Shown one piece after another: positions 10,160 to 17,731 of a stretch of DNA of 64,000 nt. The DNA comes from Massilia litorea (GTDB taxonomy: Bacteria > Pseudomonadota > Gammaproteobacteria > Burkholderiales > Burkholderiaceae_D): positions 2,604,001-2,668,000 of the forward strand of contig NZ_CP062941.1 of the NCBI RefSeq assembly GCF_015101885.1, in the 5' to 3' direction. A program made the translations under genes and the position numbers. Positions within the stretch are counted from its first letter, which is position 1, and each line of letters begins with the position of its first letter. A model generated the notes under the pieces. It worked only from the letters and a program-made list of their open reading frames with translations, had not been told where the DNA came from and ran no database searches.

Positions 10160-10594
10160 TCACTCCTGCGGCGTATCCGGCAGCGTGGCCGCGCCCGCCA
10201 GCAGCGCCTGGTTATAGGCCCCGAAATCGTCCAGCCCGCGCTTGATGATCGTCACCAGAGCCGGCAGCGGCGCGGCCTGGTAGTCCCATTCGGCGCGGCA
10301 GAATTCGCCGGTGCGTTTCAGGTCCTCGGCCAGGGTGGCGCCGATCCAGCCGTTGTCGGCCAATATACTGATGACCTCGCGCTCGTTGAAAGGTTCGCCC
10401 AGGTCGGCCATGGCGATCACGTAATCGCCCATCTCGACCGCCGCTTCCCAGGCGCGGATCACGTTCAGGGTGGCCGCGTCCTGGCGCGTCAGGTCGCCCA
10501 CAAAAGTGGTCGGGTCCTTCTCGTACTCTTCGCGGGCGCGGCGGCAGCAGCGTTCGATGATGGCGGTCTTGCCGATCAATACGGTGTCGTCCAT
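10160..10594 (-). CDS. HepT-like (DUF86) protein with degenerate RNase motif, no partner gene
   Basis: A 144-residue all-helical protein. The N-terminal half matches the HepT/DUF86 pattern: IGKTAIIERCCRRAREEYEK, then FTRQDAATLNVIRAWEAAVEM-like spacing of DLTRQDAATLNVIRAWEAA. Active HepT toxins carry R-x4-H-x-Y (as in LRNIAVHDY). The equivalent stretch here reads GEFCRAEWDYQ, so the histidine is replaced and the arginine is displaced. No MntA-type minimal nucleotidyltransferase antitoxin lies beside it; the neighbours are an aldo/keto reductase and an antiporter. It is probably a non-toxic relative. Role unknown. Confidence 0.6.
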   Translation of the reverse strand: MDDTVLIGKTAIIERCCRRAREEYEKDPTTFVGDLTRQDAATLNVIRAWEAAVEMGDYVIAMADLGEPFNEREVISILADNGWIGATLAEDLKRTGEFCRAEWDYQAAPLPALVTIIKRGLDDFGAYNQALLAGAATLPDTPQE

Positions 10595-10604
10595 GGGGTC
10601 TCCT

Positions 10605-11843
10605 CTAGATCAGGAACAGGATTGCGGCAACGATCGTCGGTCCCAGGGCGCCTGCCAGCAGGCCGAGGGCGCCGATCGATTCGTCGTTGAAGCCGCGCCG
10701 CAGCAGCGCGGCGCCGGCGGGATTCGGGGCGTTGGCGATCACGGTCAGGCCGCCGCCGGCCACCGCGCCTGCCACCAGCATGTACTTGGCCTGCTCGGAC
10801 AGCCCGGCGATCAGCGAACCGAGATAGGTCAGTGCCGCATTGTCGGTGATTGCCGTCAAGCCGAGCGCACCGAAGAACAGGGCGGTCGGCGCCAGGCTCG
10901 AGACGATCGGCTGCAGCCACCATTGCTGCATGCCGCCCAGCACCACGAGACCGGCCAGGAAAAATCCGACCAGCAAGCCCTCCTTCAGGATCAGGGGATC
11001 CTGGTGGCGCTGATAAGCCTGGGTAAAGCCGAGGAACAATAAAAACAGGCCGAGGAACAGCACCGGATGGTGCGCCAGCAGCACCACCGCGGCGAGGAAC
11101 AGCAGGTGGATCGCCGAGACCTTGACCGGCACCGGCGGCGCCTCGTCGAGGGCTGCGGGCGCCAGGTGCGCCCGCAGCAGCAGGGTGGCGACCGTGGCAT
11201 TGATGAGCACGGCGAGGGCCGCGCGCCAGCCGAATTGCGCCAGCATGGTGGCGCTGTCCCAGCCCCAGGTCGAGGCCACCATCAGCACCGGCGGCGCGGC
11301 ATAGGAGGTCAGGGTGCCGCCGATCGACACGTTGACGAACAGCACGCCCAGCGCCCCGTATTTCAGCGGTTCCGGAATGCCGGGGCGGAACACCTGGGGC
11401 GCGAGCATCAGGGCGGCCAGCGTCATCGCGGCCGGTTCCGTGATCAGGGAACCGGCCAGCGGGACCAGGGCCAGGCCCAGCCATGCAAGCGCGACTTCGG
11501 TGCGGACCGGCGCCAGCCGCGCGAGCGTGCGCAGCAGCGAGCGCATGGCGTCCAGGACCGGGCGCGACGCGGCGATCACCATGACCACGAACACGAACAG
11601 CGGCTCGGTGTACTGGCGCGATTCGGCGTAGTCGATGGCCGCGCCGGGACCGGAAATGAGGGCCATCGCCAGCACCAGGATGAAGGCCCAGAAACCGAAC
11701 ACGACCTCGACTTCGCCGAGCAGGTGGAACAGGCCTTCATGGCGCGGATGGCGGTCGGCCAGCATCTCGAAGCCCTTGGCGGCGAAGGTGTGGACAAGGG
11801 CGCAGGCGAAGAGGGTGGCGCCGACCAGCTGCATCGTGGTCAT
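10605..11843 (-). CDS. Putative Na+/H+ antiporter (Na_H_antiport_3-like) membrane protein
   Basis: A 412-residue polytopic inner-membrane protein with roughly ten or more hydrophobic segments. The start at 11843 (MTTMQLVGATLFACALVHTF) is preferred over 11888, whose extra residues are polar. Characteristic segments are FHLLGEVEVVFGFWAFIL, SLITEPAAMTLAALMLAP, SIGGTLTSYAAPPVLMVA and ALGLTAITDNAALTYLGSL. The last two resemble ion-binding re-entrant regions of the ion-transporter superfamily. The likely role is cation/proton exchange. The gene is 10 bp upstream of the HepT-like gene on the same strand, so the two are probably co-transcribed. Confidence 0.8.
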   Translation of the reverse strand: MTTMQLVGATLFACALVHTFAAKGFEMLADRHPRHEGLFHLLGEVEVVFGFWAFILVLAMALISGPGAAIDYAESRQYTEPLFVFVVMVIAASRPVLDAMRSLLRTLARLAPVRTEVALAWLGLALVPLAGSLITEPAAMTLAALMLAPQVFRPGIPEPLKYGALGVLFVNVSIGGTLTSYAAPPVLMVASTWGWDSATMLAQFGWRAALAVLINATVATLLLRAHLAPAALDEAPPVPVKVSAIHLLFLAAVVLLAHHPVLFLGLFLLFLGFTQAYQRHQDPLILKEGLLVGFFLAGLVVLGGMQQWWLQPIVSSLAPTALFFGALGLTAITDNAALTYLGSLIAGLSEQAKYMLVAGAVAGGGLTVIANAPNPAGAALLRRGFNDESIGALGLLAGALGPTIVAAILFLI

Positions 11844-12034
11844 GCGCGCTGTCCCGGGTGGAATGCAATGGCGGTCATTGTCAGGCAAATAATGAATGAA
11901 GGCCCATTATTTCACCTTTTGATGCGGATTGGATGGCCTGCCGGGCGAGCTTGTCCGTTTGCGCCTACACAAGCACAAGGTTAAATCGGGTGTTTGCGAA
12001 CTATACACATCTTGCCAAAACATGAATGACCGAG

Positions 12035-12054
12035 TACTGTATATCCATCCAGTG
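12035..12054. promoter_or_regulatory. LexA (SOS) box upstream of imuA-imuB
   Basis: TACTGTATATCCATCCAGTG at 12035-12054 matches the CTG-N10-CAG core of the gamma/betaproteobacterial LexA operator (CTG at 12037-12039, CAG at 12050-12052). The left half-site is consensus; the right half differs at one inner base. It ends 20 bp before the imuA start codon, where a bound repressor would block transcription. Confidence 0.85.
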
Positions 12055-12074
12055 CTTTTGCATTACCCCCAATC

Positions 12075-12782
12075 ATGCCTTCTTCACAAACTCTTGCCGC
12101 GCCAGAAGAATTGCACCCTTCACTGTGGCGTGCCTCGCAGCTGGCGCATGCCCATACCCGCTGTGTCGACACCGGCCATCCGGCCTTGTCGAAGCAGTTG
12201 CCGGGCGGCGGCTGGCCGACCGGCACCCTGATCGATTTGCTGCTGCAACAGCCCGGCATCGGCGAAATGCGCCTGCTGCGCCCGGCGCTGGCGGCGGCCG
12301 CATCGCGCCGCATCGTGCTCCTGCAGCCACCCCATCCGCCGCAGGCGCTGGCGCTGGCCGCGCTCGGCGTGCCGCCGTCCCAGCTGATCTGGCTGCGCGC
12401 GACGCGCGGGGCCGATGCGCTGTGGGCGGCCGAGCAGGTGCTGCGCAGCGGCAGTTGCGGGGCGCTGCTGTTCTGGACCAACCACGCGCGCGGCGAAAGC
12501 CTGCGCCGCCTGCATCTGGCGGCCCAGTGCGGAGAAACCCTGTTCTTCATGATGCGCCCGCTGGCGAGCGCCCAGGATTCCTCGCCGGCGCCGCTGCGCC
12601 TGTCCTTGCGGCCCGCCGCGGGCGGGCTCGACATCGGTTTCATCAAACGCCGGGGACCGCAGCGCGATGCGCCGCTGTTCCTGCCCCTCACTCCTTCCTT
12701 GCTCCAACGCCATGCGACTGTGGATCGGCCTGTACCTGCCCCGGTTACCGCTCGAGGTTTTCAGCCCGAACTGGTCAACTGA
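12075..12782 (+). CDS. imuA: Translesion synthesis-associated protein ImuA
   Basis: A 235-residue protein of the RecA/SulA-like ImuA family, which partners the inactive polymerase ImuB and the error-prone DnaE2 in SOS mutagenesis. The N-terminus has LWRASQLAHAHTRCVDTGHPALSKQLPGGGWPTG, the typical opening of the family. It continues with SRRIVLLQPPHPPQALALAALGV and ALLFWTNHARGESLRRLHLAA. A Walker A lysine is not obvious, as is usual for this family. An SOS box lies just upstream. The 3' end overlaps imuB by 71 bp in another frame. Confidence 0.92.
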   Translation: MPSSQTLAAPEELHPSLWRASQLAHAHTRCVDTGHPALSKQLPGGGWPTGTLIDLLLQQPGIGEMRLLRPALAAAASRRIVLLQPPHPPQALALAALGVPPSQLIWLRATRGADALWAAEQVLRSGSCGALLFWTNHARGESLRRLHLAAQCGETLFFMMRPLASAQDSSPAPLRLSLRPAAGGLDIGFIKRRGPQRDAPLFLPLTPSLLQRHATVDRPVPAPVTARGFQPELVN

Positions 12783-14193
12783 CGCCGGCTGCGTCGTGCT
12801 CGAGCAGGAGCGGGTGCTGGCAGCCTCGCCCCTGGCGCGCGCCGCCGGCGTCCAGATCGGCATGCGCCGCGGCGGCGTGCTGATGCTCATGCCCGAGGCG
12901 CGCATCGTCGAGCGTTCCCCCGAGCGCGAGGCCGAGGCCCTGCACGCGGTGGCGATGGCGCTCTTGCAGTACACGCCGCAGGTGACGCAGGCCGAGGAAT
13001 CGACGCTGTTGATCGACATCGGCGCCAGCCTGCGCCTGTTCGGCGGCATCCGCGCCTTGTGCCGGCGTGTGCGCGCCAGCCTGCGCGCGCTCGGCTTTTC
13101 AAGCTACCTCAGCTGCGCGCCCAGCGCGCGCGGCAGCTGGATGCTGGCCCGCCAGCGCGCCGGCCGGGTCCTCACCATCGCTTCCCTCACGCGCCGCCTC
13201 GACCGCCTGCCGAGCACGCTGCCGCCGCCGGCCCGGCCCTTTGCCAGCTGGTTCGAAGGCATCGGCTGCTTCGACATCGGCGCCATGCGGCGCCTGCCGC
13301 GGCCCGGCCTGCAGCGCCGTTGCGGCCGCGCGCTGCTCGACGTCCTCGACGCCGCCTACGGCATGGCGCCCGAGCTGTTCGAATGGATCGAAGCGCCGAC
13401 CGTCTTCCACGCGAAGATCGAACTGTTCGATCGCATCGAGAACGCCGAGGAGTGCCTGCAAGGCGCCGAGCGCCTGGTGCAGCAACTGACCGGCTGGCTG
13501 TGCGCGCACCAGCTGGCCGTGGAGCGCATCGTGCTGCTGCTCGACCACGAGCGGGGCCGGGTGGCGCGTCCGCCCACCGCGGTCGAGATCGCGCTGGGCG
13601 AACCGACCTGGCGCGACGAGCACCTGGTGCGCCTGCTGCGCGAGCGCCTGGCGAAAACCGTATTGGAGGCCCCCGTCATCGGCCTCGCGCTCGATGCCGC
13701 CCAACTGCAGCCGATGGCGCCGCCGAGCGAGTCGCTGTTTCCCGAGCCCGGCGGCAGCGAGGAAGACCGGGTGCGCATGCTCGAATTGCTGGTGGCGCGC
13801 CTCGGGCCCGACAACGTTTTACAGGCGCTGCCCCAGGCCGACTACCGGCCGGAAATCGCCAACACCTGGGTGCCGGTGCAGCAGAAGGTGCGCGAATCGG
13901 TCCGTTCCGCGCAGATGCCGGCGGACGTGCAAAGCCTGCCGCGCCCGACCTGGATTTTAGCCAAGCCGATTGCGCTGCTGATGCGCAATCACCGGCCCTT
14001 CTATGGTTCGCCCTTGAAAATGGCGTCGGCGCCGGAACGGATCGAAGCGGGCTGGTGGAGCGAATCGCAGACGCGCGATTATTTCATTGCGGAGGGGCAG
14101 GACCATACGCTGTACTGGGTGTACCGGGAGCGCATCGTGGGGGCGGGCGAGGATGCGGATCCGAGGTGGTATCTGCATGGCTTGTTCGGGTGA
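12712..14193 (+). CDS. imuB: Y-family polymerase-like protein ImuB (catalytically inactive)
   Basis: A 493-residue Y-family DNA polymerase homologue. The ATG at 12712 gives MRLWIGLYLPRLPLEVF, the conserved ImuB start. The acidic residues that bind metal in active Y-family polymerases are absent. The first motif reads LWIGLYLPRLP instead of a D-x-D-type loop, and the SxDE-type motif is replaced by EESTLLIDIGASLRLFGG. This fits ImuB's role as an adaptor linking the beta clamp, ImuA and DnaE2. A possible clamp-binding stretch, SESLFPE, lies near residue 345 but is not a strong match. It overlaps imuA by 71 bp, implying coupled translation. Confidence 0.92.
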   Translation: MRLWIGLYLPRLPLEVFSPNWSTDAGCVVLEQERVLAASPLARAAGVQIGMRRGGVLMLMPEARIVERSPEREAEALHAVAMALLQYTPQVTQAEESTLLIDIGASLRLFGGIRALCRRVRASLRALGFSSYLSCAPSARGSWMLARQRAGRVLTIASLTRRLDRLPSTLPPPARPFASWFEGIGCFDIGAMRRLPRPGLQRRCGRALLDVLDAAYGMAPELFEWIEAPTVFHAKIELFDRIENAEECLQGAERLVQQLTGWLCAHQLAVERIVLLLDHERGRVARPPTAVEIALGEPTWRDEHLVRLLRERLAKTVLEAPVIGLALDAAQLQPMAPPSESLFPEPGGSEEDRVRMLELLVARLGPDNVLQALPQADYRPEIANTWVPVQQKVRESVRSAQMPADVQSLPRPTWILAKPIALLMRNHRPFYGSPLKMASAPERIEAGWWSESQTRDYFIAEGQDHTLYWVYRERIVGAGEDADPRWYLHGLFG

Positions 14194-14365
14194 GGGGAGC
14201 CTGGTCTGACAGGCTGGGCAGCAGTGAATCGGCGCAGAACCAGCGATGCACCAGTTCCACCTGCGCCGCAGCTTCCCGGCGCGGCTCAGCATGCGCCACC
14301 TCAGGATTGCGCCAGCTGGCTGAGCACGGCGGCCGATACCGGTAGCGCAAGCTACGCCTCGCTCA

Positions 14366-14371
14366 TATAAT
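14366..14371 (+). promoter_or_regulatory. Possible -10 element for the cus operon
   Basis: TATAAT lies 23 bp before the first gene of the efflux operon. A short palindrome, GTAGC-GCAA-GCTAC (14342-14355), sits where a -35 region and activator site would be. No CueR/CusR-type operator could be recognised, so the regulator is unknown. Confidence 0.35.
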
Positions 14372-14393
14372 GTGACGACTCCGATATCGTCCA

Positions 14394-14786
14394 ATGAGCC
14401 ATCCACGCCGTAACCGTCTCCTCAGCGCGATCGTCGCGCTTGTGAGCCTGCTGTTCATGCAGCTGGCTGTGGCCGCCTACGCCTGTCCGGACCTGATGCC
14501 GGCTCCGGGCGCGCCGATGCTGGACAGCGCCGGCCAGCCGATGGTGGACTGCCCGGAGATGGACCGGCAGAGTCCCACCCTGTGTCACGCGCACACGAAC
14601 AAGCTGACGCCATCGCTCGATAAACCGGACGCACCTTCGGTGATGCCTTTCGTCGCCGCCGGGTTCGCGCTGCTGCTCATGTGGCCCGAGGAAAAGGTGG
14701 CGATGTCCAGTCCTCCCCGCGTTTTCCTGCATGCCTCCGGCACATCGCCGCCGATAGCGATACGCCACTGCTGTTTCCGCCTATAG
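14394..14786 (+). CDS. Hypothetical exported protein at the head of the copper/silver efflux operon
   Basis: A 130-residue protein with an N-terminal signal-like segment (MSHPRRNRLLSAIVALVSLLFMQLAVAAYA) and a second hydrophobic stretch near residues 83-97 (VMPFVAAGFALLLMW). Between them lie several Cys, Met and His residues (CPDLMPAPGAPM, CPEMDRQSPTLCHAH), and the C-terminus ends IRHCCFRL. Small proteins of this style often precede cus/czc-type efflux genes and may handle metal in the periplasm, but I do not recognise a named family. It begins 200 bp after imuB and 75 bp before the TolC-family gene. Confidence 0.7.
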   Translation: MSHPRRNRLLSAIVALVSLLFMQLAVAAYACPDLMPAPGAPMLDSAGQPMVDCPEMDRQSPTLCHAHTNKLTPSLDKPDAPSVMPFVAAGFALLLMWPEEKVAMSSPPRVFLHASGTSPPIAIRHCCFRL

Positions 14787-14861
14787 TTTCCAGTTGCCTG
14801 GTCATCGTTTCCGCCGTGTTTGCGCACGGCGGTGCCGTTCTTCGCACTCTGGAGCTTTCAC

Positions 14862-16196
14862 ATGGATCTTCATGACCTCGCTGGGCAGCGCTTCTCGCGC
14901 CGCCTCGGCGTGATTCGCACGGCGCTTGCCTTCGCATTGCTGTCCGGCTTTTTCTCAGCCCAGGCACAAGCCGCCGTCGCGGGCTTGACCCTTGCACAGG
15001 CGCAGCAGCGTGCCCTTGACCGTTCGCGCTCGCTGCCCGCACGCGACGCGTCCATCGCGGCGACCCGCGAGCTGGCGGTCGCCGCCGGCCGCCTTTCCGA
15101 CCCAGTGCTGCGCGCCGGGATCGATAATCTACCGATCAGCGGCGCCGAGCGCTACAACATCGGTACGGATTTCATGACCATGCGCCGGATCGGCGTGATG
15201 CAGGAACTGACCTCGTCCGACAAGCGACGGCTGCGCGCCTCCCAGCTCCACGGGACGGCGGACAAGGCATCGGCGGAAAAGGAAGCGGAGATTGCCCGCA
15301 TCGAAAAGGACACGGCGCTGGCATGGCTTGACCTGTATTTCGCACGACAGGCGGCCGACCTCGTGGGGCAACAGGTCGCCCAGGCACAACTGGACCTCCA
15401 GGCGGCCCAGGCGGCATATCGCTCGGGCAAGGGTGGCCAGGGCGAATTGTTCGCCGCGCGCGGGCGCGTCGTTGCTGCGCAGGACAAGGTGAGCGAGTTC
15501 GATACGCGCGTCCGGGCAGCCCGGAGCATGTTGTCGCGGTGGGCCGGTCCCGATGCCGACGCCGCAACGGCGGACATGCCGAATCTCGACCAGCTCCGGC
15601 TCGATCCGGATGCCGTCGACAGCCAGCTTGCGCACCACCCGGAAATCGCGGCGCTCGACCGCGAAGCCGGCATCGCCCGTACCGAGGCACAGCTCGCGGA
15701 GGCAAACCGGCATCCCGATTGGTCGGTCGAAGTCGCGCTGCAACAGCGCGGACAGGGATATTCGAACATGGTATCCGTTGGCGTATCGGTACCGCTGCAG
15801 TGGGACAGGAAGAACCGCCAGGACCGCGAACTCGCAGCCAGGCTGTTGCGCGTCGACCAGGTAGGGGCCGAGCGTGAGGAGCGCCTGCGCGGCCATGCCG
15901 CGGAAATACGGGTCATGCTGGACGAGTGGCGCAGCGGCCGCGAACGCATCGCTCGCTACAGGCGCGAGCTCCTGCCCCTTGTCGCCGACCAGAGCGCGGC
16001 AGTGCTCGCCGCCTACCGCGGCGGCAAGGCCAGCCTGTCCGACGTGCTGGCGGCACGCCGCAACGAACTCGACGTCCGGCTCCAGGCCTTGCAGCTCGAA
16101 GCCGAGACGGCAAGGCGCTGGGCGCAGTTGAATTTCCTTTATCCGTCAAGCCGCAGCATGCCGGCAATGCCTAACCAGCCGGAGGCAAGGCCATGA
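14862..16196 (+). CDS. cusC: TolC family outer-membrane channel of a Cus-type RND efflux system
   Basis: A 444-residue outer-membrane factor. The ATG at 14862 follows a GGAG sequence (14851-14854) and yields a signal peptide with a LAFALLSGFFSAQAQA core; the longer open frame lacks a ribosome site. Repeated helical segments rich in Ala/Gln and Arg (LTLAQAQQRALDRSRSLPARD, AYRSGKGGQGELFAARGRV, AYRGGKASLSDVLAARRNEL) are the two structural repeats of TolC-like coiled coils. No N-terminal lipobox is seen, unlike E. coli CusC. It overlaps the adaptor gene by 4 bp (ATGA). The gene symbol is by role and position. Confidence 0.85.
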   Translation: MDLHDLAGQRFSRRLGVIRTALAFALLSGFFSAQAQAAVAGLTLAQAQQRALDRSRSLPARDASIAATRELAVAAGRLSDPVLRAGIDNLPISGAERYNIGTDFMTMRRIGVMQELTSSDKRRLRASQLHGTADKASAEKEAEIARIEKDTALAWLDLYFARQAADLVGQQVAQAQLDLQAAQAAYRSGKGGQGELFAARGRVVAAQDKVSEFDTRVRAARSMLSRWAGPDADAATADMPNLDQLRLDPDAVDSQLAHHPEIAALDREAGIARTEAQLAEANRHPDWSVEVALQQRGQGYSNMVSVGVSVPLQWDRKNRQDRELAARLLRVDQVGAEREERLRGHAAEIRVMLDEWRSGRERIARYRRELLPLVADQSAAVLAAYRGGKASLSDVLAARRNELDVRLQALQLEAETARRWAQLNFLYPSSRSMPAMPNQPEARP

Positions 16197-17731
16197 ACCG
16201 CCGCACCATTATGTCGATTGTTGGCGGCCTGGTTGCGCTTGCTGTGACCGGTGTAGGGGCATATCGTCTCGGTACCCAGGCAGGCGCCCATGGGCCGGCT
16301 GCGACAAGCGCGGGCCAAAGTGCGTCGTCCGCCGGGATGGACCAGCCGGGACGCAAGGTCCTGTACTGGCACGATCCGATGGTGCCCGGCCAGAAGTTCG
16401 ACAAGCCCGGCAAATCGCCCTTCATGGACATGGACCTGGTCCCTGTCTATGCCGATCAAAACGGGCCTGCGGGCGGCGTCGAGATTGCCCCTGGTGTCCA
16501 GCAGAACCTCGGCATCCGCGTCGTCGAAGTCCGCAAGGGTTCCCTGACGAATTCGCTCAGCGTCGTGGGAAATGTCGCGTTCAACGAGCGCGATCTCGTC
16601 GTCCTGCAAGCCCGCAGCAGCGGCTACGTGGAAAAGCTCCTGGTGCGCGCGCCGCTCGAGCCGGTTCGCAAGGGGCAGGCGCTGCTCCAGCTGTTCGTGC
16701 CGGACTGGGTCGCCGCACAGGAGGAATACCTGGCCATCAAGCGCATGCCGGCCGGTCCGGATACCGCGGGACTGCTCGACGCGGCGCTGCAGCGCATGCG
16801 CTTGGCGGGCATGACCGACGCGCAGGTGCGGCAGGTGAGCGTGCAATCGCAGACCAGCCCGCGCATCACGGTGACCGCGCCGGTCGCCGGCGTCGTCACC
16901 GAACTGGCTGCCCGCGAAGGGATGGCGGTCACCATGGGAACGCCCTTAATCCGGATCAATGGACTGGAAACGGTCTGGGTCAATGCCGAGGTGCCCGAGA
17001 GCGCGGCGGCGCAGGTCCGGCCCGGAATGGCGGTACGGGCCACGAGCCCGGCCTTCCCCGGAACGGAGTTCAGCGGCAAGGTGGAGGCGGTGCTGCCCGA
17101 AGTGGCCGCATCCACGCGCACGCTGAAGGCACGGATAGCGCTTGCCAACCCCGGCGGAAAACTGGTGCCGGGCATGTTCGCGACGATACGCATGACGCCC
17201 GCGCAAAGCCGTGAAACCCTGCTGGTTCCGTCGGAAGCGGTGATCCAGACGGGCGCCCGAACCGTCGTCATCGTCGCGGCCGGCGAAGGACGATTCTCTG
17301 CGGTGGAGATCGTCGCGGGGGCGGAGGCCGACGGGCAGACCGAAGTCATCGAAGGGCTCGGTGCAGGCCAGAAGGTCGTGGCGTCTGGCCAGTTCCTGAT
17401 CGATTCCGAGGCGAGCCTGCGCGGCAGCTTGCAACGCCTCGGCGCAGCAGCCGCGAAGGGATCGGCGCCTGCCGGCCCGACGAAAGCCGCGACCCACCGG
17501 GCGACCGGGAAAATCGAACAGATCGCCGGCGATATGGTGACGATCTCCCATGGCCCGGTTCCCAGCCTGAAGTGGGGGGCGATGACGATGGGTTTCGCGC
17601 CGCCCGCAAGCGGCATGCCGAAGGACCTCAAGATCGGCGACACGGTGCAGTTCGAGTTCCAGGCCGCGGACGATGGCGTGTTCAAGCTCGTCTCGATGTC
17701 GCGCATTGCAGGCACGGGAGGCGGTCAATGA
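16193..17731 (+). CDS. cusB: Periplasmic adaptor CusB with fused C-terminal CusF domain
   Basis: A 512-residue membrane-fusion protein linking the RND pump to the outer-membrane channel. An N-terminal anchor ([19 protein letters not shown]) precedes a heavy-metal-binding segment ([20 protein letters not shown] then MDMDLVPVY), whose three methionines match the Cu(I)/Ag(I) site of CusB. The barrel-sandwich, helical hairpin and beta-barrel regions follow (~95-410). Residues ~435-505 form a CusF-like domain with the metal ligands His, Trp and two Met in [18 protein letters not shown]. This fused chaperone makes the protein longer than E. coli CusB. It overlaps its neighbours by 4 bp on both sides. 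Confidence 0.93.
   Translation: MNRRTIMSIVGGLVALAVTGVGAYRLGTQAGAHGPAATSAGQSASSAGMDQPGRKVLYWHDPMVPGQKFDKPGKSPFMDMDLVPVYADQNGPAGGVEIAPGVQQNLGIRVVEVRKGSLTNSLSVVGNVAFNERDLVVLQARSSGYVEKLLVRAPLEPVRKGQALLQLFVPDWVAAQEEYLAIKRMPAGPDTAGLLDAALQRMRLAGMTDAQVRQVSVQSQTSPRITVTAPVAGVVTELAAREGMAVTMGTPLIRINGLETVWVNAEVPESAAAQVRPGMAVRATSPAFPGTEFSGKVEAVLPEVAASTRTLKARIALANPGGKLVPGMFATIRMTPAQSRETLLVPSEAVIQTGARTVVIVAAGEGRFSAVEIVAGAEADGQTEVIEGLGAGQKVVASGQFLIDSEASLRGSLQRLGAAAAKGSAPAGPTKAATHRATGKIEQIAGDMVTISHGPVPSLKWGAMTMGFAPPASGMPKDLKIGDTVQFEFQAADDGVFKLVSMSRIAGTGGGQ

Noticed and set aside
10160..10594. Active HepT/MntA toxin-antitoxin system
   Set aside because: No antitoxin nucleotidyltransferase gene is adjacent and the catalytic R-x4-H-x-Y motif is missing, so a functional module is not supported.
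14198..14215. Hairpin after imuB as a terminator
   Set aside because: The stem AGCCTG/CAGGCT is only 6 bp and no T-run follows on either strand.
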